From positions 62,001-126,000 of the forward strand of contig VWYX01001334.1 in NCBI GenBank assembly GCA_013396525.1: a stretch of DNA of 64,000 nt, in the 5' to 3' direction. The position numbers and the translations under genes are program-made. The notes beneath the pieces were generated by a model. The model made no database searches and was not told the origin of the DNA. It saw only the letters and a list, made by a program, of their open reading frames with translations. Source of the stretch: Chaetorhynchus papuensis (taxonomy: Eukaryota > Chordata > Aves > Passeriformes > Rhipiduridae). Below are positions 13,461-25,320 of the stretch, piece by piece; within the stretch, counting starts at the first letter, position 1; the number at the start of each line of letters is the position of its first letter.

Positions 13461-16400
13461 CTAGTGGACATATTGGTGTGAATGTAATGCTACTGTTTCT
13501 GTTTTCTCTTTTTTCCTAATTCTCTTCCTCCCTTCCCATCTCCCTTTCTTTAACCTATATATCATCTTCTGGGACACAGAAGTTTTCTGTATTAGTCCTG
13601 GGCTTGAAGAGATGGTTCCTTTTCTTTGCCTTTCAGCCATAGGGTGCAACTACATTTCACTATAGTTAGGAGTCAACAATGAGGTTTTAGGATGTGATGT
13701 TTTTCTCCAGAAAACAGATTTCAAGGTACCAGAAAGCTTGGCAGAACCATGGATTGACAGCAAATAGAGAGAATATATTGTCCCAAATAGCTGGGCTCAG
13801 CCCCGAAGTGTTTCCTAGGGGTTGCAAGTTTTTGTTCACTGGATCCTTCTGTATTTTTCAATTTAGTGCATCGCTGTATTTTGGATTTCAAGTACCGCAG
13901 ATCACTAGGAAGGCATGTGACCATGTCATCGGAATGTGCTTGGTTCTGGATCTATAAACTAATAAACATTTGACCACTGTCTCTGAACTGAAGTGGTCAT
14001 TACCAGAAATGATCCATAGTACACAAAACACCACGTCCAGCCCAGGGGAGAGCTGCTATCTGCTGTGTGGCAACATGGCTTCCTGTGCGGAAGAGGGTTC
14101 TCACAGACCCACCAAAACCAACAAGGATCTCTGTGAAGTCACTGATTTATCTCTATTTCCAGCACCCCCCCAGAGTGGTTTATAGTTTGTGAAGTACTAA
14201 ACAAACACTGACATACACTTTGGTTTTACGTCAGTGACATTAACTCTCCTCCATTCCTTGCTGTCCCATGGGTTTGCAGAGATGGGCCTGGCTTTAGGAA
14301 GCGGTAAGAGAGGGAGGAAAGAGCACAGGGAGATTGCTTGCCCCAGGGCAAAACTAAATCCTCCAGACAGGAGAAGGAAGTAGCATGCCGAAACCAAGAA
14401 AACCTTGTGAGACCCTCAAGCGTTTTGTCTGAGGCAGTGCTGGAAACCAATGCTGTTCTTTACCACAGCAGAAAGACAAACAGGGGTGAGGGAAGAGCTT
14501 TCTGCCACAAATCAGACACAGGTGATTTGTGAAGGACCAGCTGCAATGCCTGTCCTGCTGGAATAGCTCGATGTAGCAGAGAAGCCTCATCAGTGAGAGG
14601 AGTGGACACGATGCCGTTTCCCTCAGCTGCTGAAGGACAAGTCTACAATCAGCACATTCACAAGGGGTTTGTGCTGTGGCCATGAGGGCAACTGCGGGTG
14701 CTGCAGCCCTGCACCACTCGGCATGGTTCAGTCACTTTACCACTGCGGCAAGAAGGTCCCATTGTCAGGACAGAAAACACGGGCAGAGGTTCTTCTGCGG
14801 GGAAGCAGGCACTTCAGTGCAGAAGACAAGGAAGAAAAGCAGGGGATGCAGTACCAGGCTGGCTATGCTGGGGCGCTGCTTCCCAGCACAAATCTAAAAG
14901 GTCCTGGCAGAAGGCAGCGATCCCTTGGCAAGAGGCAATGGAGAAGGAGGAAAGGCAGCTGAAGGGTGCAACCTCCCTGTCAAGGTCTCGTGGTTCTCAG
15001 CTGAACATGAGCCTGCTTAGCCAAAAAGGTAGGAGGGAATTAGAGAGTGCTTTTACTTTGCATTTGTTGAACAAAACAAGCAAATCCTAAAACAATTCAT
15101 TTCTCCACAAAATGTGAGGTCTGCAAACACAAGAAACTGCTTAGTTTTCACTGGAAGGCCAGTAGAGACTTCTGCACAAAAAAGCATACATGAAGTAATG
15201 CCAGATCTATTTTTCTTTTAATTGGTATGTCATAGCCAAGATTATTATGGATATCTAGGAAGTTTCATAGATAACCTGGGTACTGTGCATCCAACACTAG
15301 AAGCTTGATGTCTAATTTATTCTACATACTCAATGAAAAACCTACACGTTGAGCTGACAGGTGGTTTTGGTTGCTATGTATATCAATTTATTTTGTTTAT
15401 GCTCTGCTGGACTTCCCAAATGGTCACAGAGCTGTGTGGATCACGAGATACAATATAGAGAATATGGAGACTGCTGGACAGGTCGGAGGTTTCTGACAAA
15501 AGTCACTTTGAAGCATCTTGGAGTATCAGGCACTTACTCTACCTCCTTCATCTTCCTAAGCTACATCAGAGGGAATAAGACATGTTGCTAGCAGAAGTCT
15601 AAAGGAGGATGGCAGACTAAGGTCCAAGGTTTTGTCTCCCCTCATGCCTAAGCAAAGATCCCAAGTCTTTGTTTAATCATTCCCTGGGTGCACTGTTCAA
15701 GCGCCTCTCCCTCCCTGTCAGGATGAAATACCTGCTCTTGCTGCCCTGACAGCCCACAGGTGCTGAGAGTTGCAACACACTTCAGAAGCCAGCACTGAAA
15801 CTCTCGTTCCCCTGATGGTATCACTGCACCAACAGTGCAGAACAGAAGAGCTGGAGGTCATACAGAGGAAGGGCACCACGACCTGGGAGGTCAGCAGCTC
15901 CATCACACTGAGAGGAGGGTCTGAGAAAAATGAAACACTTGAGACCCAAAACCAGCAGAACAGTACTTGAAGTGGTGCTTTATCTCAGGCAGGTGCCCAG
16001 ATCAGTGGGCTGTAAACTGGGTCTTTTTCTCTCCCTTCAGACTCTTCTGCTGGAGCTGCCCTTCCCCATTAGGTGTTTACCGGTCTGTTTTACCTCTCTG
16101 CCTCAACAGTCCAACAGAGCTGCCAGGAGCAGGAGCCCCAGCACGGTGCCTGCTCATTACAAGATACGACCAACCTGCTCCTTTCACAAATGTGGCATTC
16201 TCAGGGGAGTATCCTCCAATCTAACAGTTCTTCTCCACCAATATCAAGCTGAGCTGAGGGTAAGACTTCAGATGCATGTGGCCCTGGTTTGAGGGAACAT
16301 GGCACAGCTTATTCTTACAAGTTGCCCTGGGGAATGACCCTGAGCCACTCTCAAATCTCACAAAGCTGATGCCACCAAAGCAGAAGCACTTCAACAGGAG

Positions 16401-19400
16401 AGAAAGAGATGTAGAAGTGGCTCCCTCTGGCTTAACAGCCTGCAGATAAACATGTTCTCAGTAGGAACAAGAGGCAGTTCAAGCCTCAGTCTGCATCTCA
16501 CTAAAGACATTTTCTTGAGGGCTGACTGGAAATCCTTGCAGCCACCACCTGTTCCCTAGAACATGTTCCCTAGAACATGTTCCCTCTTGGCTGTACCAGC
16601 ACACTTGGTAGTGCAGTGTAGACCAGTTACAACAGTATGAAAAAGTGGTATTAAATGAGATTAACCCAGAGGAAGATCTGCTACAGCTGCTATGATCCAG
16701 GCACACAGACTAGATTTAAGAACCAGTGGTTTGGAAGAAGCCTCTTCTAGGACTGACCAAGTTGATCCTGACAGACCCTTTGACTAGTGTCCAGGCCTTT
16801 TCAGTTCTGTTCCCTTGGGACAATTCACAGCACTGCTATACAAAGGTGTAACTAGTTGGGGAATGGCTCAGCGGTCTGACACAAGCACCCTCACCCACAG
16901 TGCTCACTCCCAAGCTGTACAGACTGCCAAGCATACCCTAGATTCACCCCAGAGCTGGCTGGGTCACAAATCTGTCCAAATAGGGCCCTTAAAAAGCAAG
17001 AAGGAAGTTTCATCTATTTGGGTACCCTTCGGAAATAGCATGTCTGTACAGCCCTCATTTGGCTGTCTTGTGTGAATGTATTATGAAACAGACTCATTAC
17101 ACACAGAGGTAACACTGTAGTTTTGCCTCCTTTCCTACACAGGACAGGGCCTGCTCCAAGGATGAATCAGAGGAGAACACTATTGTCTGTAGCATCCTAG
17201 CTTCAACATCTGTTGAAATTGGACAATAGTGTGTAAGTGAAGCAGGAAACTGTAGGAAGATGAAGGATTAGGACAGCCAATTGCTGCCCTGAGGATCTGG
17301 CTGCTCTCCTGCCCTTCTGTGCAAAGGAACAAACCAGAATTGTTCAGGGTTCCTCACTAAGAATGAGTGCACGCACTCCTTTTCTGAATGCTCATCTGCA
17401 CAGCCTTGCACTGGTCCTGCAGAAATGCAGGAAACTCAGACACCAAAAGGAAGGAATGGGTTTGTTTTTAAGCTTAGTGTTACCAGCCTCAGTTTAGTCT
17501 GCACTACGTGGACCAGCATCTCTGAGCTGTTCAACGAGACTTGCAAAATACACAGGTATCACAGAGGTGGAGGGCACAGAAAAGCTCAAGGACCGTCTCA
17601 TTGGTTTAGTCTGCAAGGTACCATTTGAAGAGTGGATTGCAGCAAGGCCTCAAGATACACTCACGTGGAAAATGAGAGAACGTATACCAAACGCTGGCTC
17701 AGAGCAGCCTTCTTCCAGTACAGCTGTGTGTTTCTCACTAGAGAATGAGAAGGAGAGTCACTGGAGCATCGCAGGCCTACAGGACAGCCAGATCCACCTG
17801 CAATTTGAGTTGCTACAACAGCTGAGGAAGGGAGTGTTTTGTTTTACTGTATCCGGGGTTACAGTCACCTATAACTGCACACATTTCCGTTTTGGAGCGC
17901 TGGTGGGATACTGTAAGTTTCCTTGATGCCACGGGCCTGTTAAAATGCAGTACAGTTATTTAGTGCACTGGTGACATAGTGCTCTCTGGCATGGCAGGCC
18001 CTATGTGGGCTAGTGTGCGAAGTGAAGTCACCAGGGGTTTAAGGGAGGCAGGATTCCTGCTGTGCTCGCCCACTTAGGAAGGGCATTGGGTAAGAGGTGC
18101 TTGGGTGTCCAGTTGCCTAAGCATGAGGAGACCTACATTCCCCACACATGGAAACAGCCAGCCCCAAGAGCATCTGCGTAAAAGCCCCGCAGAGCTGAGG
18201 GCAAACCACCCAGTGCCTACAGCACTAAGCTGAGTTTCTGTTTTAAATGGGAAGTTGAATTTATTTTAGCTTGGGATCTTCAGCTGGAATTACCTGAAGC
18301 CTCAAAAAACACAAAAAGATGACCAGCCTGGTTTGTGGCTTCTGCCTTGACTGTGTCCACATTGAGGCTTGCTGTGGAGTTATGGTGAGGTGAACTGCCA
18401 AAGCAGAGGGGTGAAGGATCCAGTAAGTAGAATATAACGACTTTATTACAGCAATGATCCATGCAGGCAATGAAATTACTGCAAGTGGTTCGTTCTTTTC
18501 AGTATCTTTAAAGGATAACTCCTTGAGCAGGTGCAAGCGAGTGGGCGTAGGCTTTGCCCCACTGATGTCAGTGGGAACACCCAGTTCCTTTTGAAGCAGC
18601 TCTTGTGTGGAAATGCTCCTCTGCTCCCCTCCCGGGAGCGTGTGAATTCTCAACAATCTGAGCTGCTGTTCAGCTGCAGAGGTGACTGATTTACACAAAA
18701 CCGGATAGCAAGAACTTCCTGAGATGACCCTGTTTTGTGAGGAGATTCTAATCTCATGACAAGTTTGTCTAGCCAGATAATGACAGTAATTAGCCAGGAG
18801 GCAAGAAGGTGGATCTAGGTATTCTGCTTCATGAGTAAGAAGGATGTTTTATGGCAGTGGAATTAGGAGGAGGATGGAAACTGCTAATATGCTCCAAAAT
18901 GGAGTTGGAACAAACAGCACAGTGCAGAGAACTGCACTTGGGACTACCCAACCTGCTCTCCTCCCAGAGCAGAGAGACTCAGCAAGGGAGAGGTCCCTTT
19001 CCAGAATAAGGCAGTGCTGAGCCCATGCTGGCATTTGACATCAGCAGCATCACCTTTATCATTCCTCCTGCACAGCCCAGGTTGTCTGAAACATGGAATC
19101 TGGGACAAAGAAGACTAGTGCAATAAACAAATGCCAGCATTTCAGATATTCGTATACAATTTGCAGCGGATAAATGAGCAAATAGAAGAGGCAGTCTCTC
19201 AGTAAACACCATACTCATTCTAGGATACGATAAGCTGAAATATATCCCTGCAGTTCCTATGCTGCTTGGCAGGGGCTTGCCTGCTGCAGCAAGGGCAGAC
19301 CTGTCTTATCTCTTGTAATTTCCAGTCAAATATTTGCAAAGTGCTTACATATGGGGTAGATAAAAACCCACAGGAATGGAGAGAATAGAGTATTTAATTC

Positions 19401-22400
19401 ACAAGTGCAAGCATTTTTTTCCTGGAAGAAAAGGTCTTTATAAAGCAAAGGTGAGATGTTCCTTGCAAACGGGTAGCTCTGGTGGTATCAAGTGATGCAC
19501 TTTTGTCTTTCTGGGGTGCTGCCAGACACCCTGAAATGATAGAGTGGAGAGGAATGTGAGATTTCCCCCTTTCATCATAATGGTTACTTTGAAGCCTAAT
19601 TACAGCCATTTAAGCAGCAGCCTATTAGCCATGCTACTGCTGATGGCTGCACTGAAATGCACGACCTGACAGGGAGCTGGCTGGGCAGCTCAGACATCCC
19701 ACTGGAGTTTGGGAAGGGCACGGAGCAGCAGCAGGCATACTGGGCCTGGCAGCCTCTGGCATGCCTGCTCCAGGGCTCTGTGGAGGACAGGAGCACCGTG
19801 GGACACGCTGCAAGGTGATACCTGGCATGCCACGAAGGCCAGTGCCAGGCAGGGACCCCACAGGGCTTGGCCACATCGCCTCAGAAGCTCTGCAGTTCAG
19901 GATTGTGTCAAAAGATGGCTACAACAGAAAATAAAACGAAGAGGCAGCACATCAGTTGCGCTTCCTCCTGAAAGCCTCCTGAATGCACCAAGAGCCCCTG
20001 CTGATCCCCAGCTGCTGCAGGACACTCTCTGTAGACAGATCCCCACCACTTCTGTGGCTGTGACAATCACAAGGTCTTGTCACATTTGGTGCTGCTTTTC
20101 TCTTGCAAGACTTGTCCCCTCCATTATGTTTCATGTTTCTGTCTCTGTGCACTCCAAAAACCAGGCAGCTCAGCTTAGACCTTGAGTGTCCAAGCACTTT
20201 GTCCTTACCCAGGAGAACTACAACTGGTAGTCCAACTCTAAAATAAAGGCCTAGCACAATGGTGTCCCTTCAACAGTGGAGAAGAAGCAGAGCTGAGAAC
20301 ACTGACTCTCTTACAATCTCAATTTCCATTATGAGTTACACCAACTAATTTCTGCATAGTTCCTCATGCTGCTTCTCACATGTGGGCCACCCAGCACCAG
20401 CTATTCACCTGGTATAACTGGAATAGCTGTGTCTACTGGAAGTCTGAGGGGGATATTCATGAGCTGCAAATCTGACACGAACGAAGTGCCTGTGCATCTG
20501 GTCACATTGTAAGGTCGGTGAAACCAGCAGGGTGCTACTTTAACTTGTTTGGTTACAAACTGTGGCAGTTCAGCTGCTCCGTGACCCACCGAGACACCCC
20601 TGCAGCAGAGGCGGGATCCTCTGAGAGCTGGAGCTGGGAGCTCAGGCGGGAATAACAATAGCTGTCCCAATACACAGTGTTCCCACTTGTGAATCAAAGC
20701 CCATACTAAGATCCTGTCATGTCCAGACATGTTTAATTCTTATTCTTGCAGACATAATATGAAGGCAAGGATCCATCCTTTTTCAAGTCCATCTTTTTTT
20801 TTTCCCTTTTGCAATGGGGGAGGAAGACAAACTGAAACATGCACTTGCTGGAAGATTGGAAACAGGAAGTTCTGTTTGATTTGCACATTCCCTGTTCCTA
20901 ATGAAAAGGAGGAAATATAAATCACAGCCTTTTATTTCAAATTTGGCATAAAAATTTGCCTTCAAGGCAATGTCAAATAACAGACTTCACACTCCTTGGA
21001 ATTAGGCTGATGAGAAGTACAAGGCAAAGGCTCAGTTCTGGGAGCATTTCATTTAGTTACAGTTCCCCATTCAAATCTCATCTTTGAGAAGCCCACAAAA
21101 ATAGTAGCAGCAAGATAATAAATAATAACTATTTTACATAATTTCTACTTTAAAAATATTTTACATAATTTTTACCTATAAAATGCTTCTTCCCTCCTTC
21201 TGCCTCACACCATGGGGAACACATTAGCGTTGGGGAAAAGCACTTCATTGAAATATTTTTATGGAAAGAAAATAAACTTTTTTTTTTTAATCATTGTTTT
21301 CCCCTCTTTTGCTTTCCTCCCCTTATGTAACTTGGCCTAATTTTTAATCTTTTCTGGTCTTCTGCTATTTCCATCTAGGAACACTTCTGGTTATACTGGA
21401 AATTGAGACAAAGACATTCAGCAATAAAGAAAACGTGTGAAGCGAGTTTATGTTTTGAATTTGAAAGAACAAAATCAACTTGAACTCTTCAGTGGAACTA
21501 TCATGAGTCTTCTAACAAACCAATTTGGCCTTATGTCAGGTGTGTGCACAAAAGTTTTCTTGAAAAAGGTGTTTTGCTAGAGGTGTTATCTTTTTCACTA
21601 CAGTTATTCTGGTCAAAACTATCTTATTTATCTGACACATCCACAGACACAGAGATAAAGGATTCTATGGAAGAATTACAGTTTCCACATCTAGTGGGGG
21701 GAAAAGAGGCTACACGGACTTGACTGAGAAATGAGAGGCTACAAGCTTGCAAGCAGTGACCCTATAGATCCCTCTTCATCTGCAATGGGATCATAAGAAA
21801 AGTTTTACTTCACTCTTGCCTTGAGAGCAGTTGTGCACAAGCAGCATCTGAGCACAACTGATTGTGTTGCTCTCACAGGAGGATGTGGTGACGTTTGGTC
21901 ACCTTGCAAGCAGTGCTCTCTCCAGAGTGGACTGCTCCTGCCACGTGAAGGTAAATCCCTGCCTTATCCCCTGCAGATACGCACCTGAAATTTGTGCAGT
22001 GACAAACACTAACTGGACTTCACATAAAAACTTCATTAAATTACTCCAAATGTGTGATGCTAGCATTCAAAAGCAAGTACTTCACATTACTTTTGTTCAG
22101 CTTCCACTTCATGACTGTCACAGTGTTGGCATATTTATTTGGGAATTTATAGTGCTACAGAAAGGGAAAAGATCTAGAGACCTGATTGCCTGTCATGGTA
22201 ATGGTCATGGACAACTGCAGGGCCCTGAGATGAGAAACTGCCCTGCAATGTGATCTGAACCTCCTCCTTGGAGCTGCAAACTACTGGAAGCCTTGCTCCG
22301 CAGAAACAAGTCTTTTATTGTACATGAAGTGCTGTATTTGGCAACTCTACTCACATTCAAAGGCATCTCCCTTCAGCTGGCCTGTCCACGCCAAGGTCAC

Positions 22401-23409
22401 AGCCTTGGGAAGGGCTGGTTACATGCAGTCTCCTCGCCTGGGAAGGCAGGACACGGATGGCACCAACCCGCAGCTCAGCCACTCCGGCCCCTCCGCCTTA
22501 GCCGTGACAGCCACTTCAGGGAGCAGCTCTGCACCACAGCTCTGTGAATATCTGCTCCTTCCAAACTGAAAAGGAGGAATATTGGATTTAATCTGGGGGG
22601 ATGGGGCCTATACAAGTTCTGTCTAACTACTAACAGCACCCAGGATCAGCAGTTTCTAAAGACAAAATTGAATTTGTGTGGCTGCACTATCCTAAAGACC
22701 AGATAGAAGTCCTTCCTGATCTTCCTCCTCTAATACCTTGGAGCACAACTCTCGTGACAAAGTGCCTCCTCTCTGAAGCAGCTCAGCAATTTTGATCTGA
22801 TTTGGCTTCTCAAACGTGCTTTGGAAGGTAAACACAAACATCCCTGTCCAGCAAGCTGAAACGGAATGATTCCCAGGATTTCAGTAAAACATTGTAATAA
22901 TCACCATATAATTGAAGGAAGGTTTAGGCCCAGTGAAAGAGCATTTCCTGAGGTTAATTCAAAACAAGCTGTTATTTGAGCAGTGGAATTAATGAGTTCT
23001 AGTTCACCAAGTACCTCTGTCCTTTGTCCCTTAATCTCCCCACCACAAAAACCTCTGCTCCTGTGTCAAATGTAGATGAAATTAGTCAATGCCTTCAAAA
23101 GTTATTAAGAGGAGACTGATAAATGATGAGACAGATAATACACTCATGCAGGCTCACCTCCTCCAGATCCAAGCTCAGAATGACCCACACAGCTTCAGCC
23201 CAGCCCAGCAATTACCACTGCTCACAGTAAATAGCAACACAATATAAACACCATAAATTCATTTGTATGTAAATATGACACTGGTGTTCCATGCACAAGT
23301 ATAATTCATGTTGTTGAGGCTACAATAATTCAATGATTGATTTTAATAACTATTCCTCTTAGTGATACAGGATTTAAGTCTGCAGGGAGAATTTCCAGCA
23401 CCTTCCAGT
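13461..23409. other. Gene-free intergenic stretch
   Basis: Only the tandem p53-like site at 16.5 kb stands out. The A/T-rich part around 20.9-21.5 kb has no recognisable element. No conserved protein family was seen in any frame. Confidence 0.6.
16551..16586. promoter_or_regulatory. 14-bp tandem repeat carrying two perfect p53-family half-sites
   Basis: GAACATGTTC occurs at 16559-16568 and 16573-16582, separated by CCTA. Each is a perfect RRRCWWGYYY decamer and a palindrome. A third partial unit (TGTTCCCTA) precedes them. Two decamers with a 4-bp spacer fit the accepted p53/p63/p73 response-element layout. Binding is inferred. Confidence 0.5.
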
Positions 23410-23559
23410 CCCTAAAAAGGCTCCAAGAGAGGAGAAAAGGGACTTTGGATAAGACTGGAGTGACAGGGCAAGACGGGAGTGTCCCTTCCACAGCAGGGGG
23501 TTGGATCTGGATGGTCTTCAAGGTCCCTTCCAACCCAAACCATTCTGTGATTTTGTGAC
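23410..23559 (+). mobile_element. CR1 LINE 3' end with internal deletion
   Basis: It reads GGGACTTTGGATAAGACTGG, AGTGACAGGGCAAG, then GTGTCCCTTCCACAGCAGGG and AAGGTCCCTTCCAACCCAAA, ending CATTCTGTGATTTTGTGA. The last part is the typical CR1 3' terminus. The middle of the usual 3' region is missing between GGCAAGACGGGA and GTGTCCC. Confidence 0.88.
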
Positions 23560-25258
23560 GCTTGCTAAGCCTAGTAAAGATTACAGACAAAGAGGAAGCA
23601 GTGACCCAAAGTTTAAATTAAACAACAGAAGAGTTCCTGTGCCTGGCCATCTGTAAATAACACAATGAAACTCTTGTCATAAGCAGCACATGGGTCTTCC
23701 CCTTGTCTTGTACCTGGGCATCGCATGACGAGTTAAGTGAGATGGAGTCAACCATAAATTGTTCCCTCAATGAAATTTCAACTAAAAGAAACCCACCCAA
23801 AATAAAATCTTTTTCTGAACAACTCCTGTGCCTGAAACACCTTGATCATCAGCACTAAGATATGACTATGTGGTTAGAGAGTAACTTTAATGATCTGGCT
23901 TGGCAGACTCACAAAAGCCTCAATATATCTGAGAATATATCTCAATATATCAGGATTTATCTGCTCCTAAGATACGATTCCAGCACCTGAACGTGAAACC
24001 ACCCTTCTGCGTGTCTGCTTTACCGGTGGTTGCTCAGGGGGCTCTTTTCACAGGATTTGTTGTAAAAAGCCTGCATGTTCATACTCTTTCCTTTTAACAT
24101 GAATCTATGAACTCTCATTTATGCAGTGCTATGGAAATGGTTGTCATGACAGGAGAATTGTGACTTCCAGAAGGGAATACATAGGAGCAGATGTCTATCA
24201 GTTGGGCCACTCCTGTAATCATTACACAAGCAAATTTCTAAAATTTATGCCACAGTTTTGAAGTTCTCGACCAAGTTTTAAAGCCAAAGTTGCTGCATTG
24301 TTCATATATTGAGTGGGTGATTTAAAAGCCCACTCCTAGCTCCAAATTCCTGAGCTAAGGAAAATATCCCCGTTTGCATATATTACATATGAAGACCCTG
24401 GGGTTTTGTTCTATTTGACTCTAGCCAAAGGCTGGTATCACTAATCACCTCCCTGCTGCTCATGTTAGCAGAAACTTTTGCCCAGGTACAAGTACAGGCA
24501 AATCTTGGGGCTGTGCACAGTGCAGCTGGCCTTGGCCTTTCCTGCTCTCAGTCCCTGCCACATGCTGCAGTCAGGCCTGAGACAAAGCCCTTCGATTAAA
24601 ACAGGGTTTCCTGAGGCTTCCCGAGGCTTGCCTTTGGTGTGCGTGTGCTCCACTTGCCAAGGAGAACGCAAACAAAATTTGATTCCCAGTACCAGGTAAT
24701 GCTGCCCTAACACAGATCAGGCTGTGTGCATTCAGAATTACAGCAAGTGGGGCTGTTTGTCCTCCTCCAAGCCTCCTTTGCTGCCCTGGGTATTGTATTT
24801 CCCTTTTCCTGTCACCCATGCATGTGTTCCGTCTGGGGCCATAAGTAAAGACATGCCAGAATAAAGGGCAGGAACACTTTTGCATGAACAGCTCACAGTG
24901 CCCAGGTGGGAAGAGCCCTGAGAGCTCAAGAAGAGAAAGGCAAAGACATACTAAGGCCTATCAAAAGAAAGATCCCATAGTGAGAAATGCTGATGTGGAC
25001 CATTCTCCCCCATGCAAGCACTTAGGTGTGTTTACAGAGGGGGAGACAGTCTTCCTAGGGCAAGAGAGCAAAAAGGGCAGTTCTAAGGATATGGATATGA
25101 AACCAGCACCTGCCAGCATAGGGAATCTACTCCTGTTTCCCAGCACAGACTCTGTGAGTAACTGCATCCTTGCTGCACACCAGGTGCGTTACTCCAGCAC
25201 CAATGCCTCTCTGCACTCTCATCCTTTTCCTCTTCCAGGAAAGAGCTTACAAGACAAA

Positions 25259-25320
25259 GATGATTAATCTCATTTTGCGGGCACAGAAACTGAGGCAACA
25301 AGGAAGCTGAAAGGACTAAT
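25259..25320 (+). mobile_element. Possible ancient MIR-type SINE core fragment
   Basis: TAATCTCATTTTGCGGGCAC followed by AGAAACTGAGGCAACAAGGA resembles the conserved MIR segment (CATTTTACAGATGAGGAAACTGAGGC). Such relics are rare but present in bird genomes. The match is about 40 bp, so chance similarity is not excluded. Confidence 0.4.

Noticed and set aside
14669..15090. Three overlapping plus-strand frames open together
   Set aside because: Simultaneous openness of all frames reflects low stop-codon density in purine/GC-rich DNA, not coding.
16551..16586. Glucocorticoid or androgen response element reading of AGAACATGTTC
   Set aside because: Steroid receptor elements need a 3-bp spacer between half-sites; here the spacer is zero, which fits p53-type instead.
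17567..17926. Plus-strand ORF of 119 codons with plausible protein-like text
   Set aside because: No family recognised and no exon-like boundaries; kept out for lack of support.
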